64,000 bases of DNA from Betaproteobacteria bacterium (GCA_016868355.1 VGHB01000002.1:1-64000); one strand, 5' to 3'. Numbered from the stretch's first letter, positions 29,935 through 39,499 are shown. The notes: generated by a model from the letters alone, not told the origin. Translations and numbers: made by a program.

Positions 29935-32913
29935 TCAGGCCTGATCGAAGGGCATACGCACCTGGCTGAGGTCCTTGCGGGTTTCAACCAACACCAATGG
30001 GCCTTCGTCCACCACCACGCGCGCCTTGGGCTGACGCGGCACATGCGCCGGCTTGGGCGCCTGGGCGATGGCATCCTGTGCAGCCTGAACCTTTTGCGCG
30101 TCTGAGTGCACCCAGTGCAGTCCGGCCTCTGCGGCCAGGGCTTGCAGGGCGTCAATTGGCAGCACGAAGGGCTGCACCACCTTGGAGGCGACTGCCGTTG
30201 GATGCGGGTCCGGGCTGCTCGCCCAATCGGGCGCCGGTGCGGCGGTTGCCATACGGGATGTGGCCTCGGCCGGTGCTGTGGCTGTGCCCGCTGCAGCAAA
30301 CACCTCGCTTGGTGGCGCGACGGTTGAAACCGCAGCCGCTTCGGTCGCATACGGCGAGCCTGAGTCCGGGCCTGCCACCAATGGCATGCCCAGGCGGGAG
30401 TCCAAGCGGGAGTCCAGGCTGGTGTCTAGGCTGGTGTCTAGGCTGGTGTATGCGCCCTCAGCGCCCTCAGCGCCCTCGGCGCCCTCGGCACCATCGCGGC
30501 CACGGCCACGGCCCCCGCGGCGGCGGCGGCGACGGCCTTCGCCGCCCTCGGACCCTTCAGCGCTTTCGCTGCGCTCGTACCGACTGTCGCGATCGTCGTG
30601 TGCCAAGCCCTCCGCGGCCTGAACCATAAGCTCGCTGCTCAGATCAGGGTTTGAGCCTGCGCTGCGCGCGGTCTGCAGGGCCTGCTCATCGGCCGCGGCG
30701 GCGGTGCCTTCACCGCGGCGCTCACCTCGGCGGTCTCGACGTTCGCGGCGCTCGCCCGTGCGGTTGTCTTCGCCTTCACGCGGGCTGTCGGCTGCGCCGT
30801 CGCGGCGGTTATCGGCGCGCCCCTCGCGGTTGTCGCGACCGCCTTCGCGGCTTTCTCGCCGGTCGCGGCCCTCCCGACCCCCCTGTCCGTCGCCCTTGGC
30901 CTTACCGCCCTCGGCGGTGTCTGTGCGCGCATCGACTTTGGCTTCGCCCCGGCCTTCGCGCTGATCCCGCCCATCGCGTCCACCCCGGCGGCCGTCACCA
31001 CGGCCACCGCGACGGCCGTCTCGGCCCTCCCGGCGGTCCCGCCCAGTGCCGTTGGCAGCAGCGCTCTCAGCGGCGGCCGACGCCACACCCTTGCCCGCAC
31101 CGGTGCTGGCCGATGCTGGCGTGGCGGCCGGACTCCCGCCGCCGAACAGGCGCTTGACCCAGGCGAAGAAGCCGCTCGAGGCCGGTGCAGGGCGCGCGCC
31201 GGCCGTGCTCGGGGCACTGGGCTTACGCTTGGCTGCGGCGCCAGCAGCTTGTGAAGGGGCGGACGTGGCGGTTGAAGCCGCGGCCACCGGTGTGGGGGCG
31301 GGCTCATCCCGAATCACGCCCTTGATCACCGGCTCTTGCTTGGCCTTGGCCCCACCGTTGGCATCTCGGCGGCGGGTCACCGCCACCGCTTCCGATGGCT
31401 CCTCGATCATCGTATACGAGGCACGGAACGATTCCAAGCGCGGGTCGTCGTGGCGCAAGCGCTCCAGCCGGTAGTTTGGAGTTTGGAGATGCGGATTGGG
31501 AATCAGAAGCACGCTGACGCGCTGCTTGAGTTCAATGCGCGAAATCTCCTGGCGCTTCTCATTCAGCAGGAACGACACCACTTCCACTGGCACCTGCACA
31601 TGCACCGCTGCGGTGTTGTCCTTCATTGACTCTTCCTGCACCATGCGCAGGATCTGCAGGGCCGAGCTTTCCGTGTCGCGGATGTGACCCGTGCCTTGGC
31701 AGCGCGGACAGGTGATGTGAGAGCCTTCGCTCAAAGCGGGGCGCAGGCGTTGGCGCGACATTTCCAGCAAGCCGAACTTGCTGATGGTGGAGAACTGAAC
31801 CCGCGCGCGGTCTTGGCGCAGCGCGTCCTTCAGCCGTTGCTCCACGTCACGGCGGTTCTTGCTTTCCTCCATGTCGATGAAGTCGACGACGATCAGGCCA
31901 CCCAGGTCGCGCAGCCGCATTTGTCTTGCGATCTCATCGGCCGCTTCAAGGTTGGTGCGGGTGGCGGTCTCTTCAATATCGCCGCCGCGTGTGGCCCGCG
32001 CCGAGTTCACGTCGATCGATACCAACGCTTCGGTGTGGTCGATCACGATGGCGCCGCCCGAGAGCAGGTTCACCGTACGGCTGAAGGCCGTTTCGATCTG
32101 GTTTTCAATCTGGAAGCGGCTGAACAGCGGCGCGTCGTCCCGGTAGCGCTTCACACGATGCCCCTGGTCGGGCATCACGTGGTTCATGAATTGGTGGGCC
32201 TGCTCGAAGATGTCATCGGTGTCGATCAGGATCTCGCCGATGTCCGAGGTGAAGTAGTCGCGGATGGCGCGAATCACCAGGGAGCTTTCCTGGTAGATCA
32301 GGTAGGCACCTTTACCCGCCTTACCCGCTTCGTCAATGGCCGACCACAGCTTGAGCATGTAGTTCAGGTCCCACTGCAGTTCGGCGGCGCTGCGGCCGAT
32401 ACCGGCGGTGCGCGCGATCAGGCTCATCCCCTTGGGATAGTCGAGCTGATCCATGTTCTCCTTGAGCTCTTCCCGGTCGTCGCCCTCTATGCGGCGCGAA
32501 ACGCCACCGCCCCGGGGGTTGTTGGGCATGAGCACCAAGTAGCGGCCCGCCAGGGAAATGAAGGTGGTGAGTGCCGCGCCCTTATTCCCGCGCTCCTCCT
32601 TTTCCACCTGCACCAAGAGTTCGGCGCCGTTGGCAATGACGTCTTGGATCTTGGCGTCGCGTACTGAAACGCCCTGTTTGAAGTATTCCTTGGCGATTTC
32701 CTTAAAGGGCAAGAAGCCGTGGCGGTCTTCGCCGTAATCGACGAAACAGGCCTCCAGCGAGGGCTCCACCCGCGTGACCACGGCCTTGTAGATGTTGCCC
32801 TTGCGCTGCTCGCGCCCCTCAATTTCGGTTTCGAAGTCGAGGAGTTTTTGTCCTTCGACGATAGCCAGGCGCCGCTCTTCGGGCTGCGTGGCGTTGATCA
32901 ACATGCGCTTCAT
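29935..32913 (-). CDS. rne: Ribonuclease E
   Basis: 992 residues from the ATG at 32913 ([19 protein letters not shown]), preceded by GGGAG. The essential endonuclease for mRNA decay and rRNA/tRNA processing. S1 domain about 38-120, the 5'-sensor and RNase H-like parts, and the DNase I-like catalytic domain with DVNSARAT (catalytic Asp) and VVDFIDMEE (second Asp). The zinc link is [12 protein letters not shown] near 400. The C-terminal half is disordered, Arg/Asp/Gly-rich (many REGRDRRE-like stretches), the scaffold part that binds RNA and degradosome partners. Tandem repeats occur near residues 805-841. The tail ends [25 protein letters not shown], typical of the betaproteobacterial enzyme. 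Confidence 0.97.
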   Translation of the reverse strand: MKRMLINATQPEERRLAIVEGQKLLDFETEIEGREQRKGNIYKAVVTRVEPSLEACFVDYGEDRHGFLPFKEIAKEYFKQGVSVRDAKIQDVIANGAELLVQVEKEERGNKGAALTTFISLAGRYLVLMPNNPRGGGVSRRIEGDDREELKENMDQLDYPKGMSLIARTAGIGRSAAELQWDLNYMLKLWSAIDEAGKAGKGAYLIYQESSLVIRAIRDYFTSDIGEILIDTDDIFEQAHQFMNHVMPDQGHRVKRYRDDAPLFSRFQIENQIETAFSRTVNLLSGGAIVIDHTEALVSIDVNSARATRGGDIEETATRTNLEAADEIARQMRLRDLGGLIVVDFIDMEESKNRRDVEQRLKDALRQDRARVQFSTISKFGLLEMSRQRLRPALSEGSHITCPRCQGTGHIRDTESSALQILRMVQEESMKDNTAAVHVQVPVEVVSFLLNEKRQEISRIELKQRVSVLLIPNPHLQTPNYRLERLRHDDPRLESFRASYTMIEEPSEAVAVTRRRDANGGAKAKQEPVIKGVIRDEPAPTPVAAASTATSAPSQAAGAAAKRKPSAPSTAGARPAPASSGFFAWVKRLFGGGSPAATPASASTGAGKGVASAAAESAAANGTGRDRREGRDGRRGGRGDGRRGGRDGRDQREGRGEAKVDARTDTAEGGKAKGDGQGGREGRDRRESREGGRDNREGRADNRRDGAADSPREGEDNRTGERRERRDRRGERRGEGTAAAADEQALQTARSAGSNPDLSSELMVQAAEGLAHDDRDSRYERSESAEGSEGGEGRRRRRRGGRGRGRDGAEGAEGAEGAEGAYTSLDTSLDTSLDSRLDSRLGMPLVAGPDSGSPYATEAAAVSTVAPPSEVFAAAGTATAPAEATSRMATAAPAPDWASSPDPHPTAVASKVVQPFVLPIDALQALAAEAGLHWVHSDAQKVQAAQDAIAQAPKPAHVPRQPKARVVVDEGPLVLVETRKDLSQVRMPFDQA
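30392..30451 (-). repeat. Five 12-bp tandem repeats in rne
   Basis: Five consecutive 12-bp units (plus-strand consensus AGGCTGGTGTCT or AGGCGGGAGTCC). In the rne frame each codes four residues, Leu-Asp-Thr-Ser or Leu-Asp-Ser-Arg. The two central units are identical. Confidence 0.9.
30452..30496 (-). repeat. 9-bp tandem repeats in rne, four close copies plus a diverged one
   Basis: Four near-identical units of plus-strand GCGCCCTCR followed by a diverged unit GCACCATCG, directly adjoining the 12-bp array. They code repeated Glu-Gly-Ala in the disordered C-terminal region of RNase E. Confidence 0.88.
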
Positions 32914-32923
32914 GTGCACTCCC

Positions 32924-32973
32924 GCAGTGCAAGGTCCCGAACCCGCCGTTGGCAGGGGCCGACCTTGCGCTGC
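32924..32973 (-). promoter_or_regulatory. rne: Hairpin abutting the rne ribosome binding site
   Basis: Plus-strand GCAGTGCAAGGTC (32924-32936) and GACCTTGCGCTGC (32961-32973) pair over 13 positions with a single non-Watson-Crick step. On the rne transcript the 3' side of the stem ends directly before GGGAG, the ribosome binding site, 10 bases from the ATG. RNase E is autoregulated through 5' leader hairpins in enterobacteria; here the analogous role is inferred. Confidence 0.6.
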
Positions 32974-33371
32974 ACACGCCGCGGCGGTCGATCAACCGAC
33001 CGCAGCGATGGTGGCCGCCATGCGCTTTGGGGGCATGCTCTGCATGACCTGCCCGCTGCGCGCGGTGACCGCTCGATGCACGAGCGACACGGAAAAACCC
33101 GAAAGGAATCGCCCTGTGCTGCGCTGTTGGGGCTTGGCCGTTTGGCCTAGACCTGACACGTCAGCGGCAGTGGGGCAGCGAGCGCCAGGAGGACGATGGC
33201 CCGTTCTGCCGGTTCAGCTGGGATTCCACCGCGTGCACCCCAATAGCCAAGCGCAGCAGACCCGATCGTCGAAGCCGCATCAGGCAGGTTCAACGGCCGG
33301 CGGCGCGTTGCAGGGGTGGCGGGGAACCGCAGGAGCAGCGGTGTGGTCATCAGGCTCTTGGGGCAGGGTGC

Positions 33372-33403
33372 CCGCCTGTTCGTTTGTAAACGATGACAGG
33401 CGG
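33372..33403. repeat. Long imperfect hairpin in the rne-rluC intergenic region
   Basis: CCGCCTGT-TCGTTT (33372-33385), a 2-base loop GT, AAACGA (33388-33393), a 2-base bulge, ACAGGCGG (33396-33403): 14 base pairs. It has no T tract on either side. It could be an operator, an RNA element of the rne leader, or a 3' end of an unseen transcript. Confidence 0.55.
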
Positions 33404-33678
33404 ACAACCGAAAACCTTGGTCGGTTGCGCAGAAGTGGAGCCGATGGCATCGGCGCCGCACCCGCGCAGGGTTCTTCTGTGGTGGCTCTTCCGCTGGTGG
33501 TTTTGCGCCGCCGGCTCACTTGGGAAGACGGCCCGCGCAGCGCCATCCGGCGTTGCATCACCCTTGTGGACTTGCGTCCCTTTGTCGCGTCTTGCGTGGG
33601 GGTGCCCGGTTAAAATCCCGGAAAATCAAGCACTTGCTTTTCACCCTTGCACCCACTTATAACCATCGGTACGCGGAC

Positions 33679-34725
33679 GTGACAGTGCGGAGTATAGGCC
33701 AAGCGGCCGTGTGCCAGGTGGTGGTCGACGAGGCTGGGGAGGGGCAGCGCTTGGACAACTTCCTGATGCGCCACCTCAAAGGCGTGCCCAAGACCCATGT
33801 GTACCGCATCATTCGATCGGGCCAGGTGCGGGTGAACATGGCGCGCGCGCAGGCTGAAACCCGTTTGGCCATTGCGGACACGGTGCGTATTCCCCCGGTG
33901 CGCACCGCGCAAGCCGTGCGCGCTGCGCAATCGGCGCAAGCTTCTGCACCCGGGGCTGATGCTCTGGCTCAAGCCGGGCACGCCCCGGCCCGCGAGTTTG
34001 CGGTGCTGTTCGAAGACGAGGCAGTGCTGGCCATCCACAAGCCTGCCGGCGTGGCGGTGCACGGGGGGTCTGGCGTGGCCCATGGCGTGATCGAGCAGCT
34101 GCGCCAGGCCAGGCCTGGCACGCGGTTCCTGGAACTGGTGCACCGGCTGGACAAAGAGACCTCGGGCGTGCTGCTGCTGGCTAAAAAGCGCAGTGCCCTG
34201 GTGCACTTGCAGGACCAGTTCCGGCGCAGCGCCGGCCAGGCCGGCGTGCATAAGGTGTACGCGGCGCTGGTGTGGGGCCAGTGGCCAGCCCGCCAGAAGG
34301 TGGTGGACTTGGCCCTTCGCAAGACCCTGGACGTTGCTGGTGAGCGCCATGTGCGGGTGGTGCAAGCGGACCACCCGCACGGGCGTCGCTCGATTTCCCT
34401 GGTCAAGGTGCAGCAGGCCTGGCCCAGCCCCGAAGGCACCGGTCCTGGGGTGAGCCTGGTGGAGGTGACCCTTAAAACTGGCCGTACCCACCAGATTCGG
34501 GTGCACCTGGCCCACCACGGCCACTCGATCGTGGGCGACCCGAAGTACGGTGACTTCGCGCTCAACCGCCAGTGGGCCCGCGGACCCCTGCGCTTTGGCC
34601 GCATGTTTTTGCATGCCCGCGAACTTGCCTTTGACCATCCGGTGTCGGGGCAGCGCCTGAGCTTGGAAGCGCCTTTGCCAGCTGAATGCGCGACACTGCT
34701 GTCCCGTCTGACCTCTGGCCCATGA
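33679..34725 (+). CDS. rluC: 23S rRNA pseudouridine synthase RluC
   Basis: 348 residues from a GTG at 33679; the start is uncertain because no ribosome binding site stands out, and a second GTG is at 33685. RluC modifies U955, U2504 and U2580 of 23S rRNA. An S4 RNA-binding domain spans about 17-75 (QRLDNFLMRHLKGVPKTHVYRIIRSGQVRVN). The catalytic motif is LVHRLDKETSGVLLLAK with the essential Asp; KTGRTHQIRVHLAHHGHSIVGDPKYGD follows. The pairing with divergent rne is the same as in E. coli. Overlaps the phosphatase gene by 4 bases. Confidence 0.95.
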   Translation: MTVRSIGQAAVCQVVVDEAGEGQRLDNFLMRHLKGVPKTHVYRIIRSGQVRVNMARAQAETRLAIADTVRIPPVRTAQAVRAAQSAQASAPGADALAQAGHAPAREFAVLFEDEAVLAIHKPAGVAVHGGSGVAHGVIEQLRQARPGTRFLELVHRLDKETSGVLLLAKKRSALVHLQDQFRRSAGQAGVHKVYAALVWGQWPARQKVVDLALRKTLDVAGERHVRVVQADHPHGRRSISLVKVQQAWPSPEGTGPGVSLVEVTLKTGRTHQIRVHLAHHGHSIVGDPKYGDFALNRQWARGPLRFGRMFLHARELAFDHPVSGQRLSLEAPLPAECATLLSRLTSGP

Positions 34726-35414
34726 CCCCTGCTGCTTCGCCCCCAAGTTCCGGGTTCCGACCCCAGCAATTTGACCTGATCGTCTTCGACTGGGACGGCA
34801 CCTTGTTCGACTCCACCGCCCTGATCGTGCGCTGCATCCAAAGTGCCTGCTTCGATCTGGGGGTGACCGTGCCCACCCAAACCCAGGCGGCATATGTGAT
34901 TGGTCTGGGCCTGCGCGATGCGCTGGAGCATGCCGTGCCCGACCTGCCGCTAGGGCGCTACGGTGAATTGGCCCAACGCTACCGTCACCACTATGTCAAC
35001 AGCCAACACGAGCTCAGCCTGTTTGCCGGCACGCTGGAAATGCTGCGCGAGCTCAAGGCACGCCACCACTGGTTGGCCGTTGCCACCGGCAAGGGCCGGC
35101 AGGGCCTGGACGACGCCTTGGCCCATGCCGACCTGGTGGGCATGTTCGACGGCACGCGAACCGCCGATGAAACCGCCTCGAAGCCGAACCCGCGCATGCT
35201 GATGGAGCTGATCGACCAGTTTGGCGTACGTGCCGAGCGCACCTTGATGATCGGCGACACCACGCACGACCTGCAGTTGGCCCAAAACGCCGGCACGGCC
35301 AGCCTAGGCGTGAGCTTCGGTGCCCACGACCACGCCGCCTTCGAGCCCTATGCGCCCCGCCATGTTGCACATTCCACCGCTGAGTTACACCAGTGGTTGC
35401 GGGAGCATGCGTGA
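34722..35414 (+). CDS. HAD-family phosphatase, Gph-like
   Basis: 230 residues from the ATG at 34722, overlapping the rluC stop. HAD motif I is VFDWDGTLFDST (nucleophile Asp), motif II VATGKGRQGL, the Lys in ASKPNPRML and motif IV GDTTHDLQLA. The helical cap between motifs I and II is of the phosphoglycolate/pyrophosphatase subclass. Burkholderiales annotate this rluC-linked gene as HAD-IA hydrolase; the substrate cannot be read from the sequence. Coupled to the Rieske gene by a 4-base overlap. Confidence 0.9.
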   Translation: MTPAASPPSSGFRPQQFDLIVFDWDGTLFDSTALIVRCIQSACFDLGVTVPTQTQAAYVIGLGLRDALEHAVPDLPLGRYGELAQRYRHHYVNSQHELSLFAGTLEMLRELKARHHWLAVATGKGRQGLDDALAHADLVGMFDGTRTADETASKPNPRMLMELIDQFGVRAERTLMIGDTTHDLQLAQNAGTASLGVSFGAHDHAAFEPYAPRHVAHSTAELHQWLREHA

Positions 35415-35785
35415 ACCCGGGCCCCATCGATCTGTGCGCCGCCGAAGACCTGAGTGAGCACGGACGTGCCTACACCTTCGACCTGATGTGGCAAGGCGAG
35501 TGCGTCAGCGCCTTTGCCCTGCGTTTTAAAGGCCGCGTGGTGGCCTACCTGAACCGCTGCGCCCACATGCCGGCTGAAATGGACTGGAACCCGGGCGAGT
35601 TTTTGGATGCCGACCGCAGCTTCATCTTGTGTTCGATCCACGGCGCTTCGTATGACCCGCGCAATGGGCAGTGCGCTGGTGGGCCCTGCGGCCGCGGTGC
35701 CTTGGTGGCCTTGGCGGTGAAGGAAGAAGGGGGCCGCGTCACTTGGTATCCTTCCGCTGGTTTTGAACCCTTGAGCTTCACATGA
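35411..35785 (+). CDS. Small Rieske [2Fe-2S] protein
   Basis: 124 residues from a GTG at 35411 that overlaps the phosphatase stop. The Rieske cluster ligands are seen as CAHM (Cys-x-His) and CSIH (Cys-x-x-His), about 20 residues apart. GASYDPRNGQCAGGPC follows, with two extra cysteines. No membrane anchor, so it is cytoplasmic and ferredoxin-like, not the cytochrome bc1 subunit. Its electron partner is unknown. Conserved next to sppA in related genomes as far as I recall; overlaps sppA by 4 bases. Confidence 0.88.
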   Translation: MNPGPIDLCAAEDLSEHGRAYTFDLMWQGECVSAFALRFKGRVVAYLNRCAHMPAEMDWNPGEFLDADRSFILCSIHGASYDPRNGQCAGGPCGRGALVALAVKEEGGRVTWYPSAGFEPLSFT

Positions 35786-36855
35786 ACAACAATCCACAGC
35801 CGCCCAATCCCTTGCTTGAGGCCGCATCGCCGGCGGCGCCGGGTCCAGCGGCCAACGCCGTACCTGAGCGCGCGAGCCACGACACGCGTAACGGCGAAGC
35901 CCGAAGCGGGGATGCCATGGAGCGCGTACTGACCGAGCTCGTTCGCGACCGCCGCGCCGAGCGACGTTGGCGTTCGCTGTTTCGCTTGGCGTGGCTGCTG
36001 GTGGCCGTTGCACTGATTTGGACAGTGACGCCCACACGTGGCTTGAGTACCGCACCTGCAGGCCCGCACACCGCCTTGGTGGACTTGCGAGGTGAAATCC
36101 AGGCTGAGGGTCTGGCCAGTGCCGACGCCCTGATGCTGCCGCTGCGCGATGCCTTTTCCAATACCAATGCCCGAGCGGTGGTGCTGCGCATCAACAGCCC
36201 AGGTGGTTCCCCTGTTCAGGCGGGCCTGGTGAACGACGAGATACGCAGGCTCAAGGCGCTCCACCAGAAGAAGGTGTACGCGGTGGTGGAAGAGATTTGT
36301 GCCTCCGGGGCTTACTACATCGCGGTGGCTGCCGATGAAATTTATGTAGACAAGGCCAGCCTGGTGGGCTCTATCGGGGTGCTCATGGAGGGATTTGGTT
36401 TTGTGGACCTCATGGGCAAGCTGGGTGTGGAGCGACGGCTGGTGACCGCAGGTGAAAACAAGGGCATGCTGGACCCCTTCACCCCACAGGGCGCCCGTGA
36501 GCGCGAGCACACTCAGGCCCTGATCAACCAGATTCACCAGCAGTTCATCAGCGTGGTCAAAGAAGGCCGCGGCGCTCGCCTAAAGGCTACGCCCGATACC
36601 TTCTCCGGGCTGTTCTGGAATGGCGAGGAGGCGGTACGCCTGGGCTTGGCCGATGCGGTGGGCAGCGTGGATTTTGTCGCCCGGGAAAAGGTACAAGCGC
36701 CCGATGTGGTGGACTACAGCCCCCGGGAAAACGTGGCAGAGCGGCTGGCCAAGCGCTTCGGGGCCTCTGTGGGCGCGGGCGCCTTGATGGCGCTCCGGGC
36801 CATGGGTACCGAGCCGCGATGGGGCGCTGGATCCATACCTGTGCCGGGGCGTTGA
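35782..36855 (+). CDS. sppA: Signal peptide peptidase SppA, S49 family
   Basis: 357 residues, the short (single-domain) form. The protein digests released signal peptides in the inner membrane, facing the periplasm. A Pro/Ala-rich N terminus is followed by an anchor near 66-82 (LFRLAWLLVAVALIWTV). The protease domain shows VVLRINSPGGSPVQAG, the catalytic Ser in EEICASGAYYIA and the Lys in RRLVTAGENKGML. It is linked to the Rieske gene upstream; the psd gene follows 11 bases on. Confidence 0.93.
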   Translation: MNNNPQPPNPLLEAASPAAPGPAANAVPERASHDTRNGEARSGDAMERVLTELVRDRRAERRWRSLFRLAWLLVAVALIWTVTPTRGLSTAPAGPHTALVDLRGEIQAEGLASADALMLPLRDAFSNTNARAVVLRINSPGGSPVQAGLVNDEIRRLKALHQKKVYAVVEEICASGAYYIAVAADEIYVDKASLVGSIGVLMEGFGFVDLMGKLGVERRLVTAGENKGMLDPFTPQGAREREHTQALINQIHQQFISVVKEGRGARLKATPDTFSGLFWNGEEAVRLGLADAVGSVDFVAREKVQAPDVVDYSPRENVAERLAKRFGASVGAGALMALRAMGTEPRWGAGSIPVPGR

Positions 36856-36866
36856 ACCAGCGGGCC

Positions 36867-37730
36867 ATGGCAGAGGGCTTGTTCGTCGCGCTGCAGCACC
36901 TGATACCCAAGCGCGCCCTGACCGAAATGATGGGCGCCTTGGCCCGTTCTCAAGGTGGGGCTATGACCACCGGGGTCATCCGTTGGTTTGTGGGCCGCTA
37001 CGGTGTGGACATGTCCGAGGCAGCCAACCCCGACGTCACCGCATACGCCAGCTTCAATGACTTCTTCACCCGCGCGCTCAAGCCGGAGGCGCGCCCTATG
37101 TCTAGCGCCGACTGGCTGTGCCCGGTCGACGGGGCCATCAGCCAGGTTGGGCCCATCGCGGGCGACCAGCTGTTTCAGGCCAAGGGTCACCACTACAGTA
37201 CCCGGGCGTTGGTGGGCGGAGACGCCAAATTGGCTGCACAGTTTCAAGACGGCTCTTTTGCCACGCTGTACCTTAGCCCAAGGGACTATCACCGCATACA
37301 CATGCCCTGTGCGGGCCGCTTGACCCGCATGCTTCACGTACCGGGCGACCTCTATTCGGTCAGCCCGGTGACCGCACGCGGTGTGCCGGGCCTGTTCGCG
37401 CGCAATGAACGGGTGGTGTGTGTGTTCGACACCGAATACGGCCCCTTTGTCTTGGTTTTGGTAGGCGCCACGATTGTGGGCAGCATGGCCACTGTTTGGC
37501 ATGGGGTGGTCAATCCCCCCAGGCCTGGGGTGGTGCGTGAGTGGCGCTACACAGACCAGCCGGTGGAATTGGCCCGGGGTGCTGAAATGGGGCGTTTTTT
37601 GCTGGGCTCCACCGTGGTGATGTTGTGGCCTCGCATGGCGCAGCCCTTGGCTTTCAACCCGCAATGGACGCCGGGTGGTGCCATTCGCATGGGTGGGGTC
37701 ATGGCTCAAAGAGGGGGCGTACGACCGTAG
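36867..37730 (+). CDS. psd: Phosphatidylserine decarboxylase
   Basis: 287 residues from the ATG at 36867 (MAEGLFVALQHLIPKRALT, like family starts); an earlier in-frame ATG at 36819 lies inside sppA. Psd makes phosphatidylethanolamine. The autocleavage site LGST is at FLLGSTVVML, where the Ser becomes the pyruvoyl group of the small subunit. The catalytic-base regions CPVDGAISQ and DYHRIHMPCAG are present. FNDFFTRALKPEARP is the standard N-terminal signature. Overall length is normal. Confidence 0.95.
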   Translation: MAEGLFVALQHLIPKRALTEMMGALARSQGGAMTTGVIRWFVGRYGVDMSEAANPDVTAYASFNDFFTRALKPEARPMSSADWLCPVDGAISQVGPIAGDQLFQAKGHHYSTRALVGGDAKLAAQFQDGSFATLYLSPRDYHRIHMPCAGRLTRMLHVPGDLYSVSPVTARGVPGLFARNERVVCVFDTEYGPFVLVLVGATIVGSMATVWHGVVNPPRPGVVREWRYTDQPVELARGAEMGRFLLGSTVVMLWPRMAQPLAFNPQWTPGGAIRMGGVMAQRGGVRP

Positions 37731-37756
37731 GATAAGGCTTCACTGGAGAGACGACC

Positions 37757-39391
37757 ATGTTCGGTTTGATGCAACAACAGCCCCTGCTGATTTCTTCCCT
37801 GCTCGTGCACGCCGAGCGGCACCACCCCGATCAGGAGATCGTCTCGCGGCGAGTCGAAGGCGATATCCACCGCTGCACCTACGAAGTCCTCGCAGCGCGC
37901 TCGCGTCGCATGGCGCGGGCCCTTCAGGCCTTGGGCATCCAGCCGTCCGACCGCGTGGCCACCCTGGCGTGGAACGGCTATCGGCATATGGAGCTGTATT
38001 TCGCGGTCTCGGGCATCGGCTCGGTCCTGCACACCGTCAACCCGCGCCTGCACCCCGATCAGGTGGTGTGGATTGCCGACCACTCCGAAGACCAGATCTT
38101 CTTCTTCGACCTGACCTTCCTGCCGTTGATTGCCGCAGTTGCCCCACGCACCAAGACAGTCAAGCATTGGGTGGCGATGACCGATCGGGCCCACCTGCCC
38201 GAAGCGGCCAAGGCCATCCCCAACCTGTTGCTATACGAAGATCTGGTGACGTCTGAGCCTGATGCGCCGATGAACTGGCCAGTGTTCGATGAGCAATCGG
38301 CCTCTTCGCTGTGTTACACGAGCGGCACCACGGGTAACCCCAAGGGCGTGCTCTACAGCCACCGATCAACCGTGCTGCACACCTTGGCTGCTGCCCTGCC
38401 TGACGCCCTGAACTGTTCAGCGCGCGACGTCATCCTGCCGGTGGTGCCGATGTTCCATGTAAACGCTTGGGGCCTGCCCTACGTGGCCTGCATGACAGGC
38501 GCCAAGATGGTGTTCCCAGGCGGAGCCTTGGACGGAAAGTCGCTATACGAATTATTCGAAAGCGAACAGGTCACGCTGTCAGCGGGTGTGCCCACGGTGT
38601 GGCAAGCCCTGTTGGCGCACGTGGGGGCCAACCAGCTGCAGTTCAGCTCCATGCGCCGCACGGTGATCGGTGGATCGGCCTGCCCGCCGGCGATGATTCG
38701 CACCTTCAAAGAGCAGTATGGCGTGGACGTGATCCACGCTTGGGGCATGACTGAAATGAGTCCTTTGGGTACGGCCTCGACCTTCAAGGCGCGGCACCTG
38801 GCGCTGTCGCAGGAAGACCGCTACAGCATCATGAACCGACAGGGCCGCACCATCTTCGGTGTGGACATGAAGGTGGTGGACGAAGAAGGCCAGGAGATCC
38901 CGTTCGGCACTGACAAGAGCGGTGACCTGTTGGTGCGTGGGCCTTGGATTTTGCAGCAGTACTTCAAGGGCGAGGGCGGCGATGTATTGCGTGATGGCTG
39001 GTTCCCCACGGGCGATGTGGCCAAGATCGACGCCGAGGGCTATATGCTCATCACCGACCGCACCAAGGATGTGATCAAGAGCGGTGGGGAGTGGATTGGC
39101 TCGATCGACCTGGAAAATATCGCGATGGCCCACCCGGCCGTGGCCATGGCCGCATGCATTGCGGCCCGGCACCCGAAGTGGGATGAGCGGCCCTTGCTGG
39201 TGGTGGTGAAGAAGCCCGGGGCCGAGGTGACGCGTGAAGAACTTATCGCCTTCTACGAGGGCAAGATCGCCAAGTGGTGGACGCCTGATGATGTGGCGTT
39301 CGTCGAGGCCATTCCGCTCGGCGCCACGGGCAAGATGCAGAAGAACAAGCTGCGGGAGCAGTTCAAGGATTACACGTTGCCGACGGCTTGA
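37757..39391 (+). CDS. Fatty-acyl-CoA ligase (AMP-binding)
   Basis: 544 residues with a good ribosome binding site (TGGAGAG, 8 bases from the ATG). Members activate medium or long carboxylic acids with ATP and CoA. The P-loop is YTSGTTGNPKGV, then WGMTEMSPLG, the adenylate-binding GWFPTGDVAKID and the C-terminal Lys in PLGATGKMQKNKL. Resembles FadD3/AlkK-type medium-chain ligases more than FadD. It lies 26 bases after psd, so may be co-transcribed. Substrate unknown. Confidence 0.9.
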   Translation: MFGLMQQQPLLISSLLVHAERHHPDQEIVSRRVEGDIHRCTYEVLAARSRRMARALQALGIQPSDRVATLAWNGYRHMELYFAVSGIGSVLHTVNPRLHPDQVVWIADHSEDQIFFFDLTFLPLIAAVAPRTKTVKHWVAMTDRAHLPEAAKAIPNLLLYEDLVTSEPDAPMNWPVFDEQSASSLCYTSGTTGNPKGVLYSHRSTVLHTLAAALPDALNCSARDVILPVVPMFHVNAWGLPYVACMTGAKMVFPGGALDGKSLYELFESEQVTLSAGVPTVWQALLAHVGANQLQFSSMRRTVIGGSACPPAMIRTFKEQYGVDVIHAWGMTEMSPLGTASTFKARHLALSQEDRYSIMNRQGRTIFGVDMKVVDEEGQEIPFGTDKSGDLLVRGPWILQQYFKGEGGDVLRDGWFPTGDVAKIDAEGYMLITDRTKDVIKSGGEWIGSIDLENIAMAHPAVAMAACIAARHPKWDERPLLVVVKKPGAEVTREELIAFYEGKIAKWWTPDDVAFVEAIPLGATGKMQKNKLREQFKDYTLPTA

Positions 39392-39393
39392 GG

Positions 39394-39440
39394 GCCGGGT
39401 GCGCAGAGGCGTTGCGCTGAAGCGCTGCTCCGCACCCGGC
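39394..39440. terminator. Large inverted repeat between convergent acyl-CoA ligase and SrkA-like genes
   Basis: GCCGGGTGCG (39394-39403) and CGCACCCGGC (39431-39440) pair perfectly over 10 bases; inside is a second stem GCGC-TGAA-GCGC (39414-39425). It starts just after the ligase stop and lies beyond the SrkA-like stop on the other strand, a placement fitting a bidirectional terminator, though there is no T tract. Confidence 0.45.
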
Positions 39441-39499
39441 AGGCCCGCAGCCCGGGCCACACCGCGTTTTTCCACCCTCAATAGGCCAGAACCCAGCGC

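Larger units (their letters stand above)
32914..33678. other. Divergent rne-rluC intergenic region (765 bp)
   Basis: No credible gene. Next to rne is a stem of 13 pairs (32924-32973), then a small perfect hairpin CGCTCG-5-CGAGCG (33070-33086) and CATGC-3-GCATG near 33036-33048; together these look like a long structured 5' leader. In the middle lies a hairpin at 33372-33403. A TAAAAT element (33611-33616) could be a -10 box for rluC, without a good -35. The rne promoter is not obvious. Confidence 0.6.

Noticed and set aside
33610-34893. Minus-strand open frame (427 codons) antisense to rluC
   Set aside because: Covers rluC, no recognisable family.
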